Positions 1 to 9,378 of a stretch of 16,991 bases of DNA are shown piece by piece (position 1 is the first letter of the stretch; each line of letters begins with the position of its first letter). The DNA is from Thermohalobaculum sp050331395 (lineage in GTDB: Bacteria > Pseudomonadota > Alphaproteobacteria > Rhodobacterales > Rhodobacteraceae): NCBI GenBank assembly GCA_050331395.1, contig JBHJGX010000004.1, positions 1-16,991 on the forward strand, given 5' to 3'. A program made the position numbers and the translations under genes. Under the pieces are notes generated by a model. That model was not told the DNA's origin. It was given only the letters and a program-made list of their open reading frames with translations, and did not search any database.

Positions 1-2215
<2,215 letters not shown>

Positions 2216-2233
2216 CGTCTTTTCTGTCCTGCC

Positions 2234-2416
2234 CTATCCGGCTTCGGCATCTTGGGCGGCCTTCTCTTGGCCGAGCCTGATGAGGGTGCAAGTGGCTGCA
2301 GATTGCGTACGAATCCGAGCCTTGAAGCTGTAATCCTCGGATTTATCAATCTCCTGGGCATCGAAGATGATGGGCACGCGGGTCTTCCCGCCGTCCTCGT
2401 CGCTCCACTCACTCAT
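2234..2416 (-). CDS. Small hypothetical protein preceding hsdM
   Basis: I do not recognise this 60-residue protein. Three things support it as a gene: a GAGG element 7 nt before its ATG, the same orientation as hsdM with only 18 nt to the hsdM start, and a balanced acidic composition (MSEWSDEDGGKTRVPIIFDA at the start), unlike the Arg/Pro-rich shadow frames. No transmembrane segment, signal peptide or Cys cluster is present. It could be a leader gene of the restriction-modification operon, a regulator too short to identify, or a remnant of a longer gene. Another frame on this strand (2212-2412) is Arg/Pro/Ser-rich and looks like a shadow. Confidence 0.4.
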   Translation of the reverse strand: MSEWSDEDGGKTRVPIIFDAQEIDKSEDYSFKARIRTQSAATCTLIRLGQEKAAQDAEAG

Positions 2417-2810
2417 CCCCTGCCCTCACCGCTACCAACCAACCGGAGAATGCCAGTTCCCCGCGGCCCCAATCCAGGGGAAAGGTCACGCTATCGACGC
2501 TCGGGAGGCGAAGCCGAACCGGCGGGCAGCCTATCCCAAGCGTGAAGCCGAAATTTCAAGCTGCGATACTACCAGACGATAGCCTCAGTTAACGACGACC
2601 AACTCCCTAGCGTATTTTGCGGCCAGACTGTGTTGGTGTCACAATGCCATGAAGGATCTCACAGCCATTTGGCCGATCGGTGATCGTTCCAGATCGTGAC
2701 CGTCGAGCCCATTACCACGGGCAGCGCTAAAATAATGGCGGGGATTTTGTGGGGTGCGCTTTCCCACAAGGCAACAAGCCATTGATATGTATGGGTATTT
2801 TGGATTGTGA
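2417..2810. other. Intergenic region between the hsd operon and tRNA-Ser
   Basis: I see no convincing gene, integrase fragment or insertion sequence in these 394 bases. They hold the presumed hsd operon promoter region (no clear -35/-10 pair found) and, near the tRNA, one perfect inverted repeat described separately. The stretch is more AT-rich than the flanking core genes, as is common at the edge of acquired DNA. Confidence 0.4.
2747..2769. repeat. Inverted repeat downstream of tRNA-Ser
   Basis: TTGTGGG (2747-2753) and CCCACAA (2763-2769) are perfect complements around a 9-nt loop. It lies 42 nt beyond the 3' end of the minus-strand tRNA, where a terminator could act, but no U-tract follows on that strand, so I do not call it a terminator. 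Confidence 0.35.
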
Positions 2811-2901
2811 TGGCGGAGCCGATGGGATTCGAACCCACGAGACCCTTTTGGGGCCTACTCCCTTAGCAGGGGAGCGCCTTCGACCACTCGGCCACAGCTC
2901 C
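2811..2901 (-). tRNA. tRNA-Ser(GCU), reads AGC/AGU
   Basis: On the minus strand a complete class II tRNA of 91 nt can be folded. The acceptor 5' strand GGAGCTG pairs with CGGCTCC (one G-U pair), followed by discriminator G and an encoded CCA (2813-2811). The anticodon stem CTCCC/GGGAG encloses the loop CTGCTAA, anticodon GCT at 2867-2865. The long variable arm is the serine type, and the T arm contains GGTTCGAATCC. The 3' end faces the restriction-modification genes, the side on which tRNA-targeting integrases place islands. Confidence 0.97.
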
Positions 2902-2909
2902 GCGGACGG

Positions 2910-2937
2910 GGATAGCAACCGCGGCGCGGCGGAACAA
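2910..2937 (-). promoter_or_regulatory. Putative promoter of tRNA-Ser
   Basis: On the minus strand TTGTTC (2937-2932) and CTATCC (2915-2910) are separated by 16 nt. The -10 lies 8 nt before the mature tRNA 5' end. The match to a sigma-70 promoter is moderate; position is the main support. Confidence 0.35.
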
Positions 2938-3066
2938 GGCCGGGCGCCGCGTTTCCACTGGGCGGGACGCCGCATCCGAGCGAAAAAATGCCGCCTTCTC
3001 TGTCGCCCTTTCTTCCGCGCCCTTAGATACCCGAGCAATCACACATACCCACAAGGCGCGACCCAG

Positions 3067-5094
3067 ATGGCTGAGACACCCCACCCCCTCGTGATCTTCA
3101 CGCCTTCGGGCAAGCGCGGCCGGTTCCCCGTGGGCACGCCGATCCTTGCGGCTGCGCGGCAGCTCGGCGTCGATCTCGACAGTGTGTGCGGCGGCCGGGG
3201 GATCTGTTGGAAATGCCAGATAGCCCCGGCCTATGGCGCCTTCCCCAAACACGCGGTGACGGTCGCCGAGGACGCGCTCTCCGCCTGGAACGCCGTCGAG
3301 GAGCGCTATCACACAAAGCGCGGGCTTCGCCCCGGCCGCAGGCTCGGCTGCCAGGCGACCGTTCAGGGCGATGTGGTGATCGATGTGCCGCCCGAGAGCC
3401 AGGTCCATCGCCAGGTCGTGCGCAAGGGCGTCGAGGCCCGCGAGATCGTCCTCGATCCGGCGACGCGCAAGCTGCTCGTGCGCGTCGAGGAGCCGGATAT
3501 GCATGTGCCGAAGGGCGATTTCGAACGGCTTGCGGAGGCGCTCGCCCGGGAATGGCAGATCGAGGGCGTGCGTGCGGGGCTCGGCGTCCTCGCGCGGCTC
3601 CAGCGGGCGCTCCGCGACGGGGGCTGGGAGGTGACGGTCGCGCTCCAGCGCCGGGACGACGGCTGGCAGCTCGTCGAGCTCTGGCCCGGCTACCGTGAGG
3701 CGCCGCTCCTCGGGCTGGCCGTCGATATCGGCTCGACCACCGTGGCCGGGCATCTCTGCAATCTCGAGACCGGGGCGGTGCTCGCCTCCTCGGGCGTGAT
3801 GAACCCGCAGATCCGGTTCGGCGAGGACCTGATGAGCCGGGTCTCGTATGCGCAGATGAACCCGGGCGGGGCCGGCGAAATGACGGCGGCGCTCCGCGAG
3901 GCCCTCGACCGGCTGGTCGGCGGGCTGGCCGAGGACGCGGCGGTCCCGCGCACGGATATCGTGGAAGGCGTCTTCGTCGGCAACCCGGTGATGCACCATC
4001 TCTTTCTCGGGATCGACCCGGTCGAGCTCGGCTGGGCGCCCTTTGCGCTGGCGACCTCCGGCGCGCTTTCGCTGCCTGCGGCGGAACTCGGTCTGACGCT
4101 GCATGCCGATGCCCGCGCGCATGTGCTGCCCTGTATCGCCGGCCATGTGGGTGCGGATGCGGCGGCCGTGGCCCTCGCCGAGGCACCGGAAGCGCAAGAC
4201 GCGCTCACCCTGATCATCGATGTCGGCACGAATGCGGAGATCTTCCTCGGCAACCGGGAGCGGGTGCTGGCCTGTTCGTCGCCGACGGGGCCGGCCTTCG
4301 AGGGCGCACAGGTCTCGGCCGGACAGCGTGCGGCGCCGGGCGCCATCGAGCGGGTGCGGATCGACCCGGCGACGAAACGCGCGCGGGTGAAGGTCATCGG
4401 CTGCGATCTCTGGTCCGACGAGCCGGGCTTCTACGCAGCCGTGGGTCCGGGCGGGGTGACGGGGATCTGCGGCTCCGGGATCATCGAGGCGCTCGCCGAG
4501 ATGCGGATGGCCGGCGTCCTCGACAAACGCGGGATCATCGGGCCGGAAGCGGCGCTCGGCGAGGCGGTCGTTGCCGAGGGTCGGACCTGGTCCTATGTGC
4601 TTCATCGCGGGGCGGACCGGGCGATTACCGTCACCCAGGCGGATGTGCAGCAGATCCTTTTTGCCAAGGCCGCGCTCTATGCGGGCGCGCGGCTCTTGAT
4701 GGATCATTTCGAGGTCGATGCCGTCGAGCGCGTGGTGCTCGCAGGCGCATTCGGCGCGCATATCTCGCCCAAGCACGCCATGGTTCTCGGGATGATCCCG
4801 GACTGTCCGCTCGAGAAAGTGACTTCGGCGGGGAATGCGGCCGGCACCGGCGCGCGGATCGCGCTTCTCAACTGGGCCGAGCGGGCACGGGTCGCGGAGG
4901 TGGTCGCCCGGGTCGAGAAGATCGAGACGGCCGTTGAGGAGCGCTTTCAGGAGCACTTCGTCGACGCGATGCGCGTGCCGCATGAGAGCGCGCCCTCGCC
5001 CCATCTCGACCGGGTGGTCACGTTGCCCGACACGCGCTGCGAGATGTCGCCAGCCGACGATGCGGGCCGCCGCCGCCGGCGCGCGCGTGCCTGA
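3067..5094 (+). CDS. Ferredoxin/ASKHA-domain protein (RACo-like corrinoid activation ATPase, DUF4445 type)
   Basis: The protein has 675 residues. An N-terminal plant-type 2Fe-2S ferredoxin domain has cysteines at 41, 47, 50 and 95 (CGGRGICWKC plus LGCQATV). A linker domain follows, and then an ASKHA ATP-binding fold with AVDIGSTTVAG at 218-228, DVGTNAE at 385-391 and SSPTGPAFEGA around 404-414. Proteins of this architecture (RACo and its relatives) use ATP to drive reduction of inactive Co(II) corrinoid proteins in methyltransferase systems. That role here is by family analogy, since no corrinoid protein or methyltransferase is in the window. The reading frame is open upstream to 2749, but that part crosses the tRNA and is unlike protein. 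ATG 3067 begins MAETPHPLVIFTPSGKRGRF, where homology to ferredoxins starts; its ribosome-binding site is weak. It converges on the next gene with a 13-nt gap. Confidence 0.9.
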   Translation: MAETPHPLVIFTPSGKRGRFPVGTPILAAARQLGVDLDSVCGGRGICWKCQIAPAYGAFPKHAVTVAEDALSAWNAVEERYHTKRGLRPGRRLGCQATVQGDVVIDVPPESQVHRQVVRKGVEAREIVLDPATRKLLVRVEEPDMHVPKGDFERLAEALAREWQIEGVRAGLGVLARLQRALRDGGWEVTVALQRRDDGWQLVELWPGYREAPLLGLAVDIGSTTVAGHLCNLETGAVLASSGVMNPQIRFGEDLMSRVSYAQMNPGGAGEMTAALREALDRLVGGLAEDAAVPRTDIVEGVFVGNPVMHHLFLGIDPVELGWAPFALATSGALSLPAAELGLTLHADARAHVLPCIAGHVGADAAAVALAEAPEAQDALTLIIDVGTNAEIFLGNRERVLACSSPTGPAFEGAQVSAGQRAAPGAIERVRIDPATKRARVKVIGCDLWSDEPGFYAAVGPGGVTGICGSGIIEALAEMRMAGVLDKRGIIGPEAALGEAVVAEGRTWSYVLHRGADRAITVTQADVQQILFAKAALYAGARLLMDHFEVDAVERVVLAGAFGAHISPKHAMVLGMIPDCPLEKVTSAGNAAGTGARIALLNWAERARVAEVVARVEKIETAVEERFQEHFVDAMRVPHESAPSPHLDRVVTLPDTRCEMSPADDAGRRRRRARA

Positions 5095-5107
5095 GGAGGA
5101 CGGTCGC

Positions 5108-6355
5108 TCAGCGGTGGGCGGTGTCGGTGCGACGGATCTCGCAGGGCGTTTCGGTCTCGGCCATGGCGGCCTGCGTCCCTTCTTGGCAGGTCTCGAGGGC
5201 CTCGCGCTCCGCGATCCGCCCCGAGCGGTAGGCAGAAGCCCAGCCGAAGCGCCCGTTCTGACCTGTGGCGAAGGCTCGGCTCGCCTCTGAGCCCAGATAT
5301 TCCCGCCAGGCCGCGAGACCCCGCGGGGAGAGCCCGTCGGGCGGCGGCATGTCGAGATCGGTCGGGTCGGCGGGCGGCGCCTCCCAGGTCGGCATGCCGA
5401 TCGCCCGGAGAAACGCGTCGATCTCGCCCCGCCAAAGCGCCGTGTTGCCCCGCTGAAAGAGGCGATGGCCGTCCTTCGCATGAAGGATCGCCCCGGTCAT
5501 CACGAGGCGCGCGGGGCCTCCGAAGGCCGCGAACTGGCGGTGGACCATCTCCGGGCCGAAGAAGCGATCCTCCGTTGAGTAAAGCCAGAGCGACGGCGCG
5601 GCCCCCGGCCGGCCGAACCGCGCAAAGGCCTCGGCCAGCGCGTCGGCGTTGCAGTTCTCCCCGTCCCTGACCGAGCCGCGCCCCGGCGCGAAGGCGATGG
5701 CCCCGCGGAGCTCCGTCATCTCGGCCGCGAGCGCCAGCGCCGCGAAGCCGCCCCCCGAGGTGCCGAGCGCCATCATCCGGGCGGGGTCGATCCGCGGATC
5801 CTCGGCCAGCGCCGAAAGCGCCGCCCGCAAGTCCTGCGCGCCCGTACGCCCGGCCCGCTCGTAGCCGTCGGCCTCCACGCTGTCGCATCGACCGTACCAT
5901 CCGACGTAATGCCCAGATGACCGGGCGAAGCCTCGGCGCGCCACCACCGCGGCGACATAGCCCCGCCGGGCGAACTCCTCGGCCAGATGCCCGTAGCGAT
6001 GGAGGCGTGTGGCCCGCTGCTGGCGCGTGTCTCTCGGGTTGCCGTGGGTGATGACAATGACCGGGCGGCGGAGCCCGGCCGGCGTCTGCCGCGGTGCGTA
6101 GACGAGCGCGTCGAGCGCGTGCGGCCCGCCATCGGGCGGTGCTGTCGGGATTGTGACGGGAAGCTGAGTGCGCAGGCTCTCGATCTCGTCGAAGCCGAGG
6201 GGCGCCGCGGCGGGCGCCCCCTCGTGATCGGATGCCCGGGCTTTCAGGGTGCCCGGGAACGCCTCCGTCTCGAACCAGCCGATCCGGTCGTCCGCTGCGG
6301 CGAGGCCGGAGGCGAGCGCCCCGAGAAACCCCAAGGCGGCCGCGAGGCCCCTCAT
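5108..6355 (-). CDS. Exported alpha/beta hydrolase (dienelactone hydrolase/prolyl oligopeptidase-like)
   Basis: The 415-residue protein starts with a likely Sec signal peptide (MRGLAAALGFLGALASGLAA, cleavage near residue 21), so it should act in the periplasm or outside. The alpha/beta-hydrolase features are HGNP at 104-107 (oxyanion region), the nucleophile elbow GTSGGG with Ser200, probable acid Asp263 (STEDRFFG) and probable His297 (KDGHRLF). The substrate cannot be read from the sequence; ester or peptide hydrolysis is possible. The C-terminal part after about 310 (PTWEAPPADPTDLDMPPPDG) looks like an additional small region. Its ATG overlaps the metY stop as ATGA, so translation is probably coupled to metY. 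This pairing with a methionine/cysteine biosynthesis gene is unexpected. Confidence 0.85.
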   Translation of the reverse strand: MRGLAAALGFLGALASGLAAADDRIGWFETEAFPGTLKARASDHEGAPAAAPLGFDEIESLRTQLPVTIPTAPPDGGPHALDALVYAPRQTPAGLRRPVIVITHGNPRDTRQQRATRLHRYGHLAEEFARRGYVAAVVARRGFARSSGHYVGWYGRCDSVEADGYERAGRTGAQDLRAALSALAEDPRIDPARMMALGTSGGGFAALALAAEMTELRGAIAFAPGRGSVRDGENCNADALAEAFARFGRPGAAPSLWLYSTEDRFFGPEMVHRQFAAFGGPARLVMTGAILHAKDGHRLFQRGNTALWRGEIDAFLRAIGMPTWEAPPADPTDLDMPPPDGLSPRGLAAWREYLGSEASRAFATGQNGRFGWASAYRSGRIAEREALETCQEGTQAAMAETETPCEIRRTDTAHR

Positions 6356-7659
6356 GCCGCGGCCGATCCTGCCGTAGCCTTGGCGAGCGCCTGATCGAGA
6401 TCGGCGATCAGATCGTTCGCATCTTCGATCCCGATCGAGAGCCGAACGATTTCAGGTCCCGCGCCCGCGGCCACCTGCTGCTCTGGGCTCAGCTGACGGT
6501 GGGTTGTCGAGGCGGAATGGATGATCAGTGACCGCGCATCGCCCAGATTGGCCAAATGGCTGAAGAGTTCGACGCTGTCCACGAGCTTGACACAAGCGTC
6601 ATAGCCGCCTTTCACCCCGAAAGTGAAAATTGCGCTCGCCCCCCGCGGGCAGTATTTCGCAACCCGGTCGAAGTAAGGCGAACTCGGGAGCCCGGCATAA
6701 GAGACATATTCGACGGCCGGATGCTGCTCGAGGAACTCGGCGACGGTACGCGCATTGGCGCAATGCTTCTCCATACGGAGCGACAACGTCTCGATCCCGA
6801 GAAGTGTTTGGAACGCATTCATCGGCGCCTGGCACATGCCGAGATCCCGGAGCGTCACGGCAATCGTGTAGAAAGTGAAGGACAGCGGGCCGAAGGTCTC
6901 GTGGAACTTCAGACCGTGATAGCCCGCTTCCGGCTCGACGAGGGCCGGGAATTTGCCGGCGGCCGACCAGTCGAAGCTGCCTTTGTCGACCACCATCCCG
7001 CCCATCGAGGTCGCGTTGCCGCAGAGATACTTGGTCGTCGAATGCACGACGATGTCGGCGCCATGTTCGAACGGCCGGCAGAGATACGGCGTCGCCGAGG
7101 TATTGTCGACGATCAGCGGCAGCCCCGCGCCATGGGCGATCTCGGAGACCGGCGCGAGATCGGTGATATAGCCGCCGGGATTTGCGATCGACTCGCAAAA
7201 GACCGCCCGCGTCCGGTCGTCGATGGCCGCGCGGATCGCCGCCTGATCCTCGAAATCGACGAAGCGGACCTCCCAACCGAAATGCTTGAACGCATGCCCG
7301 AACTGGTTGACCGACCCGCCATAGAGCCGGGTCGAGGCGACAAAATTATCCCCCGGCCGCATCAGCGGAAAGAGTGCCATCACCTGTGCCGCATGGCCCG
7401 ATGCGCAGGCGACGGCGCCGACGCCGCCCTCGAGCGTGGCCACCCGCTCCTGCAGGACCGCGACGGTCGGGTTGCCGATCCGGCTATAGATGAAGCCGAG
7501 CTCCTGCAGGTTGAAGAGCGCCGCCGCGTGCTCGGCATCGCGGAACACATAGGCGGTGTTTTGATAGATCGGCGTCTGCCGTGCGCCGGTGGCCGGATCG
7601 GGCTGGGCGCCGGCATGGATCTGAAGGGTATCGAAGCCGTAGCGCGGTTGGTCTGACAT
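6352..7659 (-). CDS. metY: O-acetylhomoserine sulfhydrylase (aminocarboxypropyltransferase)
   Basis: This PLP enzyme of the Cys/Met metabolism family makes homocysteine from O-acetylhomoserine and sulfide, in the direct sulfhydrylation route to methionine. It has 435 residues, the typical length of the MetY group. Visible motifs are YSRIGNPT (58-65, phosphate binding), VDNTSATPYLCRP (184-196) and the PLP lysine in HSTTKYLCGN (Lys210). The GNATSMGG and late SLRMEKHCANA segments are typical of O-acetylhomoserine rather than cystathionine enzymes. I use ATG 7659, preceded by GGGAGG; the frame runs further upstream to 7725, but that part does not look like protein. The stop overlaps the start of the exported hydrolase by 4 nt. 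A GC-rich hairpin lies in the leader. I did not find a SAM-II type riboswitch there. Confidence 0.93.
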   Translation of the reverse strand: MSDQPRYGFDTLQIHAGAQPDPATGARQTPIYQNTAYVFRDAEHAAALFNLQELGFIYSRIGNPTVAVLQERVATLEGGVGAVACASGHAAQVMALFPLMRPGDNFVASTRLYGGSVNQFGHAFKHFGWEVRFVDFEDQAAIRAAIDDRTRAVFCESIANPGGYITDLAPVSEIAHGAGLPLIVDNTSATPYLCRPFEHGADIVVHSTTKYLCGNATSMGGMVVDKGSFDWSAAGKFPALVEPEAGYHGLKFHETFGPLSFTFYTIAVTLRDLGMCQAPMNAFQTLLGIETLSLRMEKHCANARTVAEFLEQHPAVEYVSYAGLPSSPYFDRVAKYCPRGASAIFTFGVKGGYDACVKLVDSVELFSHLANLGDARSLIIHSASTTHRQLSPEQQVAAGAGPEIVRLSIGIEDANDLIADLDQALAKATAGSAAA

Positions 7660-7699
7660 CTGGTCCTCCCGTGGTGTGCATTCTGCTTCACCATAACGC

Positions 7700-7736
7700 G
7701 GGCGCCCGGCTGCCAACAGCGGCAAACCGAGCGCCC
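7700..7736 (-). other. Long hairpin between the protease gene and metY
   Basis: GGGCGCCCGG (7700-7709) pairs with CCGAGCGCCC (7727-7736), ten pairs including one G-U, and an inner GCC/GGC helix closes a 6-nt loop. On the transcribed minus strand it follows the protease stop by 40 nt and precedes the metY start by 40 nt. No U-tract follows, so it may be an intrinsic-like terminator or transcript stabiliser for the protease gene, or a leader structure of metY. Confidence 0.4.
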
Positions 7737-7776
7737 GGCCCCACCGGCGGGGGGAACCGGCGGGGATCTCGACGGA

Positions 7777-9051
7777 TCACGCGATCAGCAGATCCGGATC
7801 GTCATAGGCCGCGCTGTTCGCGAGGAAGTATTCGAGCGCCGCATCCGCATCGGCCTCGACGAAGCCGTCGTAGCCCGAGTTCTCGTAACCCGCGATATCC
7901 GTGCCCGACGCTTGCAGGATCTCGAGGAATTCCTCGTCGGTCAGCGCCTCCCCGTTGACGGTTTGCGAGGCTTCCTGCAAGAGCGCGGCGATCCCCGAGA
8001 TATAGGGCGCGGCAAAACTCGTGCCGTCCACGGCGAACTCTGCGCCCCACGTCGTCTCGACAGGCACATCCACGCCAACCGCCGCGATATCCGTCAGTTC
8101 CGGATCCTTTTGGCTGAAGCCCGCGAGCGCACCCGATTGGGTCGTGGCCGAGACGCCGATCACGTTCGGATCCGCCGCAATCACATTGACGCCCTCGGCG
8201 TATTGCTGGCCCGAATTGCCCGCCGCGACCACCGAAAAGATGCCCATCTGGTCGAGGATCGCGAACTCGTCGCTGAGCATGGACCAGCTTTCGTCGGTCG
8301 CATTTCCGCCGCCGAGGCTGAGATTGACCGCCGCCACGTTATAGGCCTCGCCGTTCGCGACCACCCAGTCGAGCGCCTGATCGATATCGAGGAACGACGC
8401 CCCGCCGCCCGTGTCGGAGAACACCTTGAGGTGGATGATATCGACACCGTCGGCGACCCCGACGGCCGTTTGCGCGACCCAAGAGCCGTGACTGTTGGTG
8501 CCGGTCGTCTGGGCGGACGGGTCGCCGAACGCAAAGAAGTCCTGGTCGTAGACAAGGTTCGACTGGTCATAGGCGGCGGACCAGCCGTCGTCGATGATAA
8601 CAATGGCCTGACCCGCGCCGGTGAAGTCGTCGGCCGTATAGGTGAGATCGGCCGAGGGCGCGGGCTCCGGCGTCGGCGCGACGATCGGCTCGGGCATCGG
8701 GGCCGGCTCCGGCGCGTTGAAGATCCGGCGCCACCAAATCTCGTTTTGCTCGAGAATCGGCGCGTCGTCCGTCGCATCCCCACCGAAGAGAGGCGCCTCG
8801 CGGTCAAACGCACCGTCGGGAACCGAGAGCATCGGGCGCGTCGGGGCGGGATCGGTGTCGAGCCCGGTATCGTCCGCCATGTCATCGAGGGTTGCGATCA
8901 CTTGGGACAGCGCGAAGGGGTCGGGCATCGCGTCGATTGGCGCGAGCGATGCGGGGTCTGCCTTTTCGATCTCGCCCGTCGGAGGGGCGAGCGGTGCCAG
9001 GACGCCGGCGTCCTCGGTCAAGCTAAGGGTCGGATCTGTGGGTCGGGTCAT
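7777..9051 (-). CDS. Subtilisin-family (S8) serine protease without Sec signal
   Basis: The 424-residue protein carries the S8 catalytic set: Asp154 in VIIDDGW, His188 in NSHGSWVA, oxyanion Asn279 in VVAAGNSG and Ser345 in DGTSFAAP. The first 135 residues are acidic and Pro-rich (EPAPMPEPIVAPTPEPAP), with a WW pair at 106-107, and hold no signal peptide or transmembrane helix. The C-terminus is acidic then hydrophobic (YDDPDLLIA). Type I secretion by a C-terminal signal is a reasonable guess; an intracellular protease is the alternative. No RTX glycine/aspartate repeats are seen. ATG 9051 has GAGGA about 7 nt upstream; the upstream extension to 9117 reads through the palindromic region and is unlikely. 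An AT-rich palindrome cluster precedes the gene, suggesting its own regulation. Confidence 0.92.
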   Translation of the reverse strand: MTRPTDPTLSLTEDAGVLAPLAPPTGEIEKADPASLAPIDAMPDPFALSQVIATLDDMADDTGLDTDPAPTRPMLSVPDGAFDREAPLFGGDATDDAPILEQNEIWWRRIFNAPEPAPMPEPIVAPTPEPAPSADLTYTADDFTGAGQAIVIIDDGWSAAYDQSNLVYDQDFFAFGDPSAQTTGTNSHGSWVAQTAVGVADGVDIIHLKVFSDTGGGASFLDIDQALDWVVANGEAYNVAAVNLSLGGGNATDESWSMLSDEFAILDQMGIFSVVAAGNSGQQYAEGVNVIAADPNVIGVSATTQSGALAGFSQKDPELTDIAAVGVDVPVETTWGAEFAVDGTSFAAPYISGIAALLQEASQTVNGEALTDEEFLEILQASGTDIAGYENSGYDGFVEADADAALEYFLANSAAYDDPDLLIA

Positions 9052-9081
9052 CGGGGGATCCTCGGATTGTGTCTCCGCTAC

Positions 9082-9174
9082 GAATGGGAAATTAGCACAT
9101 GCGGGTATTTTTCCCACTCACATTTTTGTATGTGCGCTTTGCCCATTTCATGAAATGGGTATATCGCCCATTTT
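9082..9174 (-). promoter_or_regulatory. Palindrome-rich control region upstream of the protease gene
   Basis: This AT-rich stretch between the protease start and the preceding terminator is dense in symmetric sequence. It contains the perfect 18-bp palindrome CCCATTTCATGAAATGGG (9142-9159). AAATGGG (9153-9159) also pairs with CCCATTT (9167-9173). GCACAT (9096-9101) is inverted against ATGTGC (9130-9135), and CACAT/ATGTG forms a shorter repeat at 9119-9134. A further AATGGG is at 9083-9088. The pattern suits repressor or activator binding sites, though I cannot name the regulator. No clean -35/-10 pair was identified. Confidence 0.5.
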
Positions 9175-9197
9175 TGCGAAAGGGAAGCATGGCGGGC

Positions 9198-9236
9198 AAA
9201 AAAAACCGCCGGCGCGCGAGGGATGGCGGCCGGCGG
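9198..9236 (-). terminator. Rho-independent terminator after the CoA-binding gene
   Basis: On the minus strand an 8-bp GC stem (arms 9229-9236 and 9206-9213, CCGCCGGC/GCCGGCGG) with a 15-nt loop is followed by eight T residues (9205-9198). It lies 143 nt beyond the stop of the CoA-binding gene and ends its transcript before the protease promoter region. Confidence 0.8.
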
Positions 9237-9255
9237 ACAGTTGGAACGAGGGACA
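9206..9255 (-). repeat. Box-plus-terminator repeat, copy A
   Basis: The terminator stem plus an adjacent 13-nt box, GGAACGAGGGACA on the plus strand (9243-9255), form a unit. It recurs in the same orientation at 9932-9987 with nearly the same linker (CAGTT versus CCAGTC). On RNA the box reads UGUCCCUCGUUCC just before the terminator hairpin. Confidence 0.6.
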
Positions 9256-9324
9256 CGATTAGCGAGGAGGCCGTTCAATCCATCCTCTGCACCGCAGCCG
9301 GTTTGGACACGGTATGGCACTTAC

Positions 9325-9362
9325 TGTACAGCGAATCAGCGCCATATGCAAGTTGCTGTACA
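9325..9362. repeat. Inverted repeat in the 3' region of the CoA-binding gene
   Basis: TGTACAGC (9325-9332) and GCTGTACA (9355-9362) are perfect 8-bp complements around a 22-nt loop, 16 nt beyond the CoA-binding stop. Each arm contains the self-complementary TGTACA. It could be an RNA hairpin in the 3' untranslated region or a DNA-binding site. Confidence 0.4.
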
Positions 9363-9378
9363 CGCAGAAAGCCGCCGG

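Noticed and set aside
2417..2810. Integrase remnant or attachment-site repeat beside the tRNA
   Set aside because: No integrase-like translation in any frame and no second copy of the tRNA 3' end in this stretch or elsewhere to the left.
2863..5481. An 872-codon open frame on the minus strand opposite the ferredoxin/ASKHA gene
   Set aside because: Arg/His/Pro-rich low-quality translation antisense to a gene with clear motifs, crossing the tRNA; a product of high GC, not a gene.
7660..7776. SAM-II riboswitch before metY
   Set aside because: The conserved pseudoknot sequences of that class are not visible; only a GC-rich hairpin is present.
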